From assembly GCF_900156025.1 (NCBI RefSeq), contig NZ_FTMO01000001.1, forward strand, positions 372,001-436,000: a stretch of 64,000 bases of DNA. Reading direction: 5' to 3'. Positions within the stretch are counted from its first letter, which is position 1; each line of letters opens with the position of its first letter. Below are positions 51,885 through 59,118 of the stretch, piece by piece. The notes under the pieces were generated by a model that was given only the letters and a program-made list of their open reading frames with translations, ran no database searches and was not told where the DNA came from. The position numbers and the translations under genes are program-made. This stretch comes from Allobosea sp. TND4EK4 (GTDB lineage: Bacteria > Pseudomonadota > Alphaproteobacteria > Rhizobiales > Beijerinckiaceae).

Positions 51885-52873
51885 CCGATCCCGCGACCGA
51901 TCCCCTGCTCGAGGTCCGGGGCCTCAGGACCGTCTTCCACGCGCTCGACGGCGCATGGGCCGCCGTCGAGGGGGTCGATCTCAGCATTGCGCGCGGCGAG
52001 GTGCTGGGGCTCGTCGGCGAGTCCGGCTCCGGCAAATCAGTGACGGGCTTCTCGCTGGTGCGCCTGATCGACCCTCCGGGCGAGATCGTCGCCGGCACGA
52101 TCTCGTTCGCCGGCGAGGATTTGCGGACCGCCTCGGAGGAGCGGCTGCGGAGCCTGCGCGGCGACCGCATCGCGATGATCTTCCAGGACCCGCTGATGAC
52201 GCTGAACCCGGTGCTCAGCATCGGCGAACAGATGAGCGAGGCGATCCTCGAACATCGCCAATGCAGCCGCGACGAGGCACTGAAAGAAGCGGCCAAGGCG
52301 CTGTCGCGGGTCGGCATCTCCTCGCCCGAGGCGCGACTGAAGCAGTTTCCGCATGAGTTTTCCGGAGGCATGCGCCAGCGCGTCGCCATTGCCACCGCCA
52401 TGCTCAACGCCCCGGACCTGATCATCGCCGACGAGCCGACCACGGCGCTCGACGTGACCATCCAGAGCCAGATCCTGTTCGAGGTGCAGAAGCTCGCCCG
52501 CGAGACCGGCACGGCCGTGCTCTGGATCACGCACGACCTCGCGGTGGTGGGCGAACTCGCCGACCGGGTGGCGGTGATGTATGCGGGGCGCATCGTCGAG
52601 ATCGGGCCCGTGGACGCGGTCCTGGATGCGCCGCATCACCCCTATACGCTCGGCCTGCTCCATTCCTCGGCCGCCAACGTCATGCCCGGCCAACGCCTCA
52701 ACCAGATCGACGGCGTCGCGCCGCGCATCGATTCGCGTCCGAGCGGCTGCCCCTTCCGGCCGCGCTGCCCCCGCGCCCTGCCGGTCTGCGCGGAGCACGA
52801 TCCCGCCCCGACCGAGGACGGCGCGCGCAGTTTCCGCTGCCACAACCCCGTGCTTGTCGGAGAAGCGGCATGA
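51881..52873 (+). CDS. Dipeptide-type ABC transporter ATP-binding protein (DppD-like)
   Basis: The 330-residue ATPase has Walker A GESGSGKSVTGFSL (46-59), the signature FSGGMRQRVAIATAML, Walker B LIIADEPTTALDVT and the H-loop ITHDLAVV. The C-terminal oligopeptide-ABC extension ends with CPFRPRCPRALPVCAEHDP, whose Cys motif may bind an iron-sulfur cluster in homologues. Coupled by ATGA overlaps on both sides. Confidence 0.94.
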   Translation: MTDPATDPLLEVRGLRTVFHALDGAWAAVEGVDLSIARGEVLGLVGESGSGKSVTGFSLVRLIDPPGEIVAGTISFAGEDLRTASEERLRSLRGDRIAMIFQDPLMTLNPVLSIGEQMSEAILEHRQCSRDEALKEAAKALSRVGISSPEARLKQFPHEFSGGMRQRVAIATAMLNAPDLIIADEPTTALDVTIQSQILFEVQKLARETGTAVLWITHDLAVVGELADRVAVMYAGRIVEIGPVDAVLDAPHHPYTLGLLHSSAANVMPGQRLNQIDGVAPRIDSRPSGCPFRPRCPRALPVCAEHDPAPTEDGARSFRCHNPVLVGEAA

Positions 52874-53889
52874 ACGCCTCGACCAGCGTGCCGATCATCG
52901 AACTCAGGGGCATCACCAAGCATTTCCGGCGAAAGCCGACCTTGGCCGAGCGCATCCTGATGGCGACCGGCAGGGGCAAGGCGCCTCCGGTGCTGCGCGC
53001 CGTGGACGGCGTCGATCTCAGCGTCGCGCGCGGCGAGGTGCTGGGGCTCGTCGGTGAGTCGGGTTGCGGCAAGTCCACCCTCGCGCGGATCGTCACCGGA
53101 ATCCTCAGGCCGACACAGGGTGAGGTGGTCTACGAGCAGCGGCCGGTGGCCGGGCTGAGGGGCAAGGAGCGGCTCGACTTCCTCCTCAAGGTCCAGATGA
53201 TCTTCCAGGACCCCTACGCGTCGCTCGACCCGCGCATGAAGGTCAGCCGCATCGTCGGCGAGGCGCTCAGCGTCCACAAGCTGCTGCCCAAGGCCGAGAT
53301 CGATGGGGCGGTGGATCAGGCGCTGAGCGAGGTGGGGCTCGATCTTGCCTACCGCGAGCGCTATCCGCACCAGTTCTCGGGTGGCCAGCGCCAGCGCATC
53401 GGCATCGCCCGCGCCCTCGCCGTCAAGCCGGATTTCCTCGTCTGCGACGAGCCGGTCTCGGCCCTCGACGTCTCGATCCAGGCGCAGGTCATCAACCTGT
53501 TCATGGATGTGCGTGCGCGGCACGGCCTGACCTATCTCTTCGTCAGCCATGATCTCGGCCTCGTGCGCCATATCAGCGACCGGGTCGCGATCATGTATCT
53601 CGGCCGGATCGTGGAGATCGGGGCAGCGGCGTCGATCTTCGCGGAGCCGGCCCATCCCTACAGCGCGGCACTGATCGCAGCGATCCCCTCGGCCAAGCGG
53701 CGCAAGCGCGCCTTCGAGCCGCTGAAGGGCGAACTCCCCTCTCCGCTTGCACCGCCGCCCGGCTGCCCGTTCCATCCGCGCTGCCCGCAGGCGATGTCCG
53801 TCTGCCGCGAAATCCGCCCGGCCCTCGCCGAAATCTCGCCTGGGCGCAGCGCCGCCTGCCATCTGCACACGGCTCCGGAGGCCGCATGA
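52870..53889 (+). CDS. Dipeptide-type ABC transporter ATP-binding protein (DppF-like)
   Basis: The 339-residue ATPase pairs with the DppD-like subunit. It has Walker A GESGCGKSTLARIV, the signature FSGGQRQRIGIARALA, Walker B FLVCDEPVSALDVS and a C-terminal CPFHPRCPQAMSVCREIRP motif. The ATG overlaps the preceding stop, and its own stop overlaps the hydrolase start. Confidence 0.94.
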   Translation: MNASTSVPIIELRGITKHFRRKPTLAERILMATGRGKAPPVLRAVDGVDLSVARGEVLGLVGESGCGKSTLARIVTGILRPTQGEVVYEQRPVAGLRGKERLDFLLKVQMIFQDPYASLDPRMKVSRIVGEALSVHKLLPKAEIDGAVDQALSEVGLDLAYRERYPHQFSGGQRQRIGIARALAVKPDFLVCDEPVSALDVSIQAQVINLFMDVRARHGLTYLFVSHDLGLVRHISDRVAIMYLGRIVEIGAAASIFAEPAHPYSAALIAAIPSAKRRKRAFEPLKGELPSPLAPPPGCPFHPRCPQAMSVCREIRPALAEISPGRSAACHLHTAPEAA

Positions 53890-54761
53890 CCGCCACCACC
53901 ACGCTCGACCCGCAGGTCGGCCGCAGCACGCTGCCTTTCGTCGACGGCTTCCATCCGGAGCGGCCGCTCGTCGTGAATTTCTACCGCCCCGCGCGCCACC
54001 AGCCGAACGACCCGGTGGTGGTCGTGCAGCACGGCATGATGCGCAATGGCGACGATTATCGCGATTTCTGGATTGAAGCTGCCGAGAAACACAACCTGCT
54101 GATCGTCGCTCCGACCTTCCCCGATTCCGAATTTCCAAAAGCGGAGGGCTACAATAACGGCCTCCTCGTTGCGGGGGATGGTTCCATCGCGCCGCGCGGG
54201 CAGTGGCTCTACGCCGTGCCCGGACGCGTTCTCGATGCGCTGCGGGCCGGCGGCGTGGTCGACAATCCTGCCATCCGCATCTTCGGCCATTCTGCCGGGG
54301 GCCAGTTCGTGCACCGGATGCTGGCGACGTTCGGCATCGGCCCCTTTGCCGACGCGATCGCGGCCAATCCCGGCTGGTATACGCTGCCGACGCTGGAGCG
54401 CCGTTTCCCCGAAGGGCTCGGCGGACTCGGGCTCGGCGAGGAAGAACTGGTTGCCTGGCTCGCCACGCCGATGGTTCTGCTCGCCGGCGACCAGGACATC
54501 GCGACCGACGATCCCAACCTTCCTTCCAACCCCGAGGCGCTGGCGCAGGGGCCGAACCGCTTCGGCCGCGCCCATTTCATGCTGGAATTCGCCCAGGCGG
54601 AGGCAAGGCGCCGCGGAACGCCATGCCATTGGACCCTCGTCCCGGTCGGGGGCGTCGGCCATGACGGAGCCGCGATGTCGCGCGCGGCCGCGGCCTTCTG
54701 GTTCGAGGATCGCATTCCTCCCGTGGATGAACTCAGGCCGGAAGGCGCCGCGGTGGCTTGA
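53886..54761 (+). CDS. Alpha/beta hydrolase, last gene of the importer operon
   Basis: The 291-residue cytoplasmic protein has an alpha/beta-hydrolase fold. The oxyanion loop VVVQHGMMRNGDDY is near 39, and the nucleophile motif FGHSAGGQF with Ser is near 137. The acid is probably in LLAGDQDIATDD and the His in VGGVGHDGAAM. It resembles PHB-depolymerase/esterase relatives rather than a known peptidase. Its ATGA overlap with the ATPase suggests it hydrolyses the imported ligand. Substrate unknown. Confidence 0.87.
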   Translation: MTATTTLDPQVGRSTLPFVDGFHPERPLVVNFYRPARHQPNDPVVVVQHGMMRNGDDYRDFWIEAAEKHNLLIVAPTFPDSEFPKAEGYNNGLLVAGDGSIAPRGQWLYAVPGRVLDALRAGGVVDNPAIRIFGHSAGGQFVHRMLATFGIGPFADAIAANPGWYTLPTLERRFPEGLGGLGLGEEELVAWLATPMVLLAGDQDIATDDPNLPSNPEALAQGPNRFGRAHFMLEFAQAEARRRGTPCHWTLVPVGGVGHDGAAMSRAAAAFWFEDRIPPVDELRPEGAAVA

Positions 54762-54876
54762 CCGCCATCGCGCGCGCATGAGTTCGGAGCCCGGCACATC
54801 GCCGAGCTCCGTTGTGAAGTCGCCGCGCCTGCCCGCTCCGCCTATGCGACGGCGGTGCTGCGCAGCCTGCTTGGGC

Positions 54877-55536
54877 TCAGCAGGCCAGACAGGGCTCGCC
54901 CCGCCCGGCGCTCGCCGCTTCCATCTGCGGCTCCTCCGGCAACGGCGCCCAGCCGCTCGCGCGCCAGTTCTTCAACGCCGACCAGGTCGAGCGGTCGAGC
55001 CGGAACTGCTCGCAGGGGAAGAGCCCTCCCCGCGCCGGCAGCGACTTGAGGAACGAGCCTTCCGCCCGGAAGCCGGACTTCTCCAGCACCCGCCGCGAGG
55101 CCGGGTTGATGACGCGGGTATCGGCGTCGATCGCCGGGATGTCGACGAGAGAAAATAGCGTGTCGATCAGCCCCTGCGCAGCCTCGGTCGCATAGCCCTT
55201 GCCCCAATGCGAGGTACCGAGCCAGTAGCCGATGAACGGAACACCCGAGGCCTGCCGGTGCGCGCCGATAATGCCGATCAGATCGTTCGGCTTGGCGCTG
55301 GGCGTGATCGCCAGCACGAGATGCTCGCCCAGCGCATTGCCCTTGCGGGTCGCGAAGATGAAGGGATCGACCGCTTCCGGCGGATAGGGATGCGGGATGT
55401 TCGCCGTCATCTCTGCCACGGCCTTCTCACCGGCCTGACGCAGGATGGCATTGGCATCCGCCATACGCGGCCAGCGCAGCCAGAGACGGCGGGTCTCGAG
55501 CCGGAAGACATCGTCGCGGGTCAGTTCGGGGAACAT
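54877..55536 (-). CDS. GNAT family acetyltransferase (RimJ/RimL type)
   Basis: The 219-residue product resembles ribosomal-protein-type N-acetyltransferases: ETRRLWLRWPRMADANAILR at the start, then IGYWLGTSHWGKGYATEAAQ and the C-terminal NPASRRVLEKSGF. The usual Q/RxxGxG/A loop is in WGKGYATEA. The C-terminal 25 residues are variable. It follows rpmA on the same strand, after a terminator. In related genomes such a gene lies between rpmA and obgE, but obgE is not seen here. Confidence 0.88.
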   Translation of the reverse strand: MFPELTRDDVFRLETRRLWLRWPRMADANAILRQAGEKAVAEMTANIPHPYPPEAVDPFIFATRKGNALGEHLVLAITPSAKPNDLIGIIGAHRQASGVPFIGYWLGTSHWGKGYATEAAQGLIDTLFSLVDIPAIDADTRVINPASRRVLEKSGFRAEGSFLKSLPARGGLFPCEQFRLDRSTWSALKNWRASGWAPLPEEPQMEAASAGRGEPCLAC

Positions 55537-55560
55537 CTTGTCTCTCCGTCGGCGCAAACG

Positions 55561-55599
55561 AAAAAAGGGAGCTGGGACTTTGGTCCCATCTCCCCTTTC
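55561..55599 (-). terminator. Rho-independent terminator of rplU-rpmA
   Basis: On the minus strand GGGGAGATGGGAC pairs with GTCCCAGCTCCC, with one mismatch, around a CAAA loop, then TTTTTT. It lies about 95 nt after the rpmA stop and is followed 25 nt later by the GNAT gene. Confidence 0.85.
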
Positions 55600-55692
55600 G
55601 CTGACCTTCGGGAGACCCGTTTCGGGCCCTGCATCCCTTGATCCGTTCGGTTCGATGGAACCGGCGGATCGAGAGATTTCCCTATCCGCCTT

Positions 55693-55959
55693 TTACTCTG
55701 CGGCCTCTTGGGCCGGCACTACGTTCACGAAAGCTCGGCCGAGTTTCGTCGTGAAACGGACGCGGCCGTTCGTCGTCGCAAAGAGGGTATGGTCTTTGCC
55801 CATGCCAACATTGGCGCCGGCATGCCACTTGGTGCCGCGCTGACGAATAATGATGTTGCCGGAAACGACAGCCTGGTCGCCGAAGCGCTTCACGCCCAGA
55901 CGCTTGCTTTCGGAGTCGCGGCCGTTGCGGGACGAGCCGCCTGCCTTTTTGTGAGCCAT
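55693..55959 (-). CDS. rpmA: 50S ribosomal protein L27
   Basis: The 88-residue protein is intact L27: [20 protein letters not shown] at the N terminus, then [20 protein letters not shown] and a C-terminal [14 protein letters not shown]. The N terminus lacks the extra residues removed in Firmicutes. It sits in the peptidyl transferase region of the large subunit. It is downstream of rplU, separated by 169 nt. Confidence 0.97.
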   Translation of the reverse strand: MAHKKAGGSSRNGRDSESKRLGVKRFGDQAVVSGNIIIRQRGTKWHAGANVGMGKDHTLFATTNGRVRFTTKLGRAFVNVVPAQEAAE

Positions 55960-56128
55960 AACGCCCTACCTCAAAACTTGTCGTGTCTCTCTAACCCGAA
56001 TCGGCGGCGTTGACCACCCGTCTCGGATACGAAATGCCGGAACACCATCCTGTCAGGAGCGACAGGCCGGGACGATCAGTCTCGGCAATGGTGATCCGGC
56101 GCGAATGATGACGCCGGGAAATCCGGGA

Positions 56129-56620
56129 TCAGGCCTCGGACGCCTCGTCCTTGGCCTTCTTGGCAGGCGCCTTCTTGGCGGCAGCCTTCTTCGGCGCCTC
56201 CTCGGTGGCAGCCTCGGCCTTGGCGGCCTTCGCGGGCTTGGCAGCGGCCTTGGTCTCGACAGTGGCAGCCGCGGCGACCTCACCCTTCCTCATCTCCGGC
56301 TGCTTGCCGCCGGTGAGGATGTCGGTGATGCGGATGACGGTCAGCTCGGCGCGGAAGCCGCGCTTGCGCTTCGAGTTCTGGCGGCGGCGCTTCTTGAAGG
56401 CGATGACCTTCTCGCCACGGGCCTGCTCGACGATCTCGCCGGCCACGGTGACCTCGCCCAGCGCCTTGGCGTCGAGCGTGGTCTTCTCGCCCTCGGTGAG
56501 CATCAGCACGGAACCGAAAGCGACGGTATCGCCCGGGTTGCCTTCGATCCTGGCGACGGTGATCTTGTCGTTGGCGGCGACGCGGAACTGCTTCCCGCCG
56601 GTCTTGATGACTGCGAACAT
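56129..56620 (-). CDS. rplU: 50S ribosomal protein L21
   Basis: The 163-residue product starts with MFAVIKTGGKQFRVAANDKI and contains the conserved FKKRRRQNSKRKRGFRAEL that binds 23S rRNA. After the normal 100-residue core there is an Ala/Lys-rich tail of about 55 residues (AAAKKAPAKKAKDEASEA), common in alphaproteobacteria. GGAGG before the ATG at 56620 gives the start; the open stretch to 56797 is leader. A minus-strand promoter is at 56785-56813. Confidence 0.96.
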   Translation of the reverse strand: MFAVIKTGGKQFRVAANDKITVARIEGNPGDTVAFGSVLMLTEGEKTTLDAKALGEVTVAGEIVEQARGEKVIAFKKRRRQNSKRKRGFRAELTVIRITDILTGGKQPEMRKGEVAAAATVETKAAAKPAKAAKAEAATEEAPKKAAAKKAPAKKAKDEASEA

Positions 56621-56784
56621 TTTGTCCTCCATGTTCGGCCCCGCTCCGTCACGGCCTCCGGTCGGAAGCGCCTGCGGAACGGCTTTTTGGCAGTCGATTG
56701 CGTGGTCGGTTCGCTGCTCATGGCCAGCGACGCATCGCGCAGGCCAAAACAGATCGGCGCGGGTTTCCCCACGCCGGATGGGGC

Positions 56785-56813
56785 TCGATAGTCGCAAGCC
56801 GCTCCAAGGTCAA
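56785..56813 (-). promoter_or_regulatory. Promoter of rplU-rpmA
   Basis: On the minus strand TTGACC (56808-56813) and TATCGA (56785-56790) are 17 bp apart. It gives a leader of about 155-160 nt before rplU, long enough for translational feedback, though no specific structure was recognised. This and the tRNA promoter are all that the 56621-56928 gap holds. Confidence 0.65.
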
Positions 56814-56871
56814 GCCGAGAGGCCCGCTGCGGCGCTGATTCCTCCAATGCGAGGCCCGTGGACAAGAAGGC

Positions 56872-56900
56872 TTGCCCCACGCGGGCGGCTTGTGTAGTAA
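56872..56900 (+). promoter_or_regulatory. Promoter of tRNA-Ser
   Basis: TTGCCC (56872-56877) and TAGTAA (56895-56900) are 17 bp apart, about 29 nt upstream of the tRNA 5' end. Diverges from the rplU promoter. Confidence 0.45.
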
Positions 56901-56928
56901 CCACCCCGCTTCGACCGAAGGCGACCGC

Positions 56929-57018
56929 GGACAGGTGGCAGAGTGGTTGAATGCACCGCACTCGAAATGCGGCATACCTGCAAGGGTATCGGGGGTTCAA
57001 ATCCCTCCCTGTCCGCCA
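56929..57018 (+). tRNA. tRNA-Ser (anticodon CGA)
   Basis: The 90-nt gene folds as a class II tRNA. GGACAGG pairs with CCTGTCC in the acceptor stem, followed by G and an encoded CCA. The anticodon stem and loop is CGCA-CTCGAAA-TGCG with anticodon CGA (reads UCG). A long variable arm lies around ATACCTGCAAGGGTAT, and the T arm contains GGGTTCAAATCCC. All serine tRNA features are present. Confidence 0.97.
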
Positions 57019-57323
57019 TCATCCCGCCAAGGGATTGAGTCTCCGAGGCAACATTCCGATTGGAACTGGCGGGCCTGCCGGAATCAGGCGTCCTGCTCCC
57101 GCAGCCTGACCGTCTTTCCAGCAGCCTTTGCGGCTGCATCGGAACGCTCGAGCTGGCGGCATCGCCGCGCGTTTTTGGACCGGCAGCGATCTTCGATTCG
57201 CCCGCAGCTCCAGCCGCTCGCTTGACAGCCCCGCCTCATATGCGTTGATATCAACTTATATCTTGTGAGGTTCCAGCCTGGCTTAGCAGTAGCCCTGCGG
57301 CCACAGATCGAAGGGAGACGTTC
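57019..57323. other. Gap between tRNA-Ser and the VOC gene
   Basis: No gene is supported in these 305 bp. The last 100 bp hold a TTGACA -35 element and the GTTGATATCAAC operator, listed separately. Confidence 0.5.
57222..57259 (+). promoter_or_regulatory. Promoter and GTTGATATCAAC operator of the VOC gene
   Basis: TTGACA at 57222-57227 is followed 17-18 bp later by a degenerate -10 (TTGATA or TGATAT). The perfect palindrome GTTGATATCAAC (57244-57255) overlaps the -10. The 16-nt GTTGATATCAACTTAT is identical to the minus-strand reading at the MarR gene (13181-13196). Binding of the MarR protein here would block transcription of the VOC gene. Confidence 0.68.
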
Positions 57324-57767
57324 ATGAAGGTGGTGACCAGCCTGAGCTTTCAGGGACAGTGCCGCGAGGCTTTCGAGTTCTATGCGAAGGTGCTCGGCGG
57401 GAAGATCACGGCGGCCTTCCCGTATAGCGATGCGCCCCCCGAGATGCCGATCACCGACGAGAAATACAAAAGCTGGCTGATGCATTGCTGGCTGGAGATC
57501 GGCGATCAGGCCCTGATGGGGGCCGACATGGATTCCGGCTGGGCGCCGAACATCGAGAAGCCCAAGAACGGCTTCGACGTTTCCGTGCATACGCAAGACA
57601 AAGCCCAGGCCGAGCGCTGGTTTGCTGGGCTCGGCGAAGGCGGCAGGGCGATCATGCCTTTCGCCGAGACGTTCTGGTCCCCGGGGTTCGGCTCGCTGGT
57701 CGATCGCTTCGGCGTCCCCTGGATGATCAACACCGTCCCCTCCCCTGACTGGAAGCCGCAAGGCTGA
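57324..57767 (+). CDS. VOC family protein (PhnB-like)
   Basis: The 147-residue product is of the glyoxalase/bleomycin-resistance fold: VVTSLSFQGQCREAFEFYAK at the start, KSWLMHCWLEIGDQALMGAD in the middle, and FWSPGFGSLVDRFGVPWMIN at the end. It resembles PhnB/3-demethylubiquinone methyltransferase-like VOC proteins, whose function is often unknown. It is preceded by a MarR-type operator shared with the GST gene, so an electrophile or aromatic-response role is plausible. Confidence 0.9.
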   Translation: MKVVTSLSFQGQCREAFEFYAKVLGGKITAAFPYSDAPPEMPITDEKYKSWLMHCWLEIGDQALMGADMDSGWAPNIEKPKNGFDVSVHTQDKAQAERWFAGLGEGGRAIMPFAETFWSPGFGSLVDRFGVPWMINTVPSPDWKPQG

Positions 57768-57806
57768 GCGGCCGCCTAAGCGCCACGACAGACGACGGAG
57801 CAGGCC

Positions 57807-59018
57807 GTGGAGCAAACCTACCGGTGGGTCATCGTCGGCGCAGGCGGCCTGCTCGGCTGCGTCGCGGCAGGGTCCATGTTCTCGCTGCCGGTCTTCCTGC
57901 GGCCGATGTCGCAGGAGACCGGCTGGTCGGTGACCGGGATATCGACGGCGATGACGATCGGCTTCCTCGCCATGGCTTTCGGGAGCATGGCGTGGGGGAG
58001 CCTCGCCGACCGCTACGGGCCGCGCCCGGTCGTTCTGACAGGCTCCATCGCCCTGTCGGGCAGCCTTGCTCTGGCGAGCCGCGCAACCTTGCTGGTCGAG
58101 TTCCAGCTGTTGTTCGGACTGTTGGTGGGGGCCGCCACCGCGGCGATCTTCGTGCCGATCATGGCGTGCGTCACTGGCTGGTTCGAGACGCGGCGGGCGC
58201 TCGCCGTCTCGCTCGTCTCGGCCGGCATGGGCATGGCGCCACTGACGATGGCGCCGCTTGCCGCCTGGCTGGTCACAATCCATGACTGGCGCAGCGCGAT
58301 GCTGATCGTCGCCGGCACGGCCGCAGCGCTGATGATCCCCGCGGCGCTGCTGATCCGGCGCCCGCCAGCCGCGGACAGCGCACCAGCGGCTGCCGCCGTC
58401 GAGGATATGACCCCTCAGACGAGCGTGCGAGACGCCGTCAGGTCTCCCCAGTTCATCACCCTGATGCTCGCCAATTTCTTCTGCTGCGCCACGCATTCGG
58501 GACCGATCTTCCACACTGTCAGCTATGCCGTGACCTGCGGCATCCCGATGGTCGCGGCCGTCTCGATCTACAGCGTCGAGGGGCTTGCCGGCATGTTCGG
58601 GCGGATCGGGTTCGGCCTCGCCGGCGACAGGATGGGCGCGCAGCGTATCCTCGTCCTGGGCCTGCTGGCCCAGGCCTTCGCCGTGACCGCCTACGCAATG
58701 GTCGGGCAGCTCGGCGGCTTCTATGCCGTCGCGGCGCTCGTCGGTTTCATCTATGCCGGAACGATGCCGCTCTATGCCGTGATCATCCGCGAAAACTTCC
58801 CGATGAGGATGATGGGGACGATCATCGGCGGGACCGCCATGGCCGGAAGCCTCGGCATGTCAGCCGGCCCCATTCTCGGCGGGCTAATCTACGACCGGTT
58901 CGGCACCTATGCCCCGCTCTATGTCGCCGCCTGGGGACTTGGGCTGGCCGCGACCCTGATCCTGGCGACGTTCAAGCCGTTCCCCGCAGCAAAACAGCCG
59001 GAGCCGGCCGTGGCCTAA
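57807..59018 (+). CDS. MFS transporter
   Basis: The 403-residue carrier starts with GTG and has 12 predicted membrane segments. The loop GSLADRYGPRPVVLTGS after segment 2 is the MFS A motif, and segments 7-8 carry the loop GFGLAGDRMGAQRILVLG. It is closest in pattern to monocarboxylate or aromatic-acid carriers of the OFA/MCT type, but the substrate cannot be read from sequence. It lies 39 nt after the VOC gene and may be co-transcribed with it. Confidence 0.87.
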   Translation: MEQTYRWVIVGAGGLLGCVAAGSMFSLPVFLRPMSQETGWSVTGISTAMTIGFLAMAFGSMAWGSLADRYGPRPVVLTGSIALSGSLALASRATLLVEFQLLFGLLVGAATAAIFVPIMACVTGWFETRRALAVSLVSAGMGMAPLTMAPLAAWLVTIHDWRSAMLIVAGTAAALMIPAALLIRRPPAADSAPAAAAVEDMTPQTSVRDAVRSPQFITLMLANFFCCATHSGPIFHTVSYAVTCGIPMVAAVSIYSVEGLAGMFGRIGFGLAGDRMGAQRILVLGLLAQAFAVTAYAMVGQLGGFYAVAALVGFIYAGTMPLYAVIIRENFPMRMMGTIIGGTAMAGSLGMSAGPILGGLIYDRFGTYAPLYVAAWGLGLAATLILATFKPFPAAKQPEPAVA

Positions 59019-59118
59019 GCGCCCTCGCCTCCCGCTTGCGACGGATCGGCCTTGCGGCAGGCGCACAGCGCCCGCCGCACTTTTGCGACATGGTGATCGG
59101 CCAGGAGAGTCCGACCTC

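Noticed and set aside
57084-58514. 476-residue antisense frame over VOC and MFS genes
   Set aside because: It covers two clear plus-strand genes and has a biased product.
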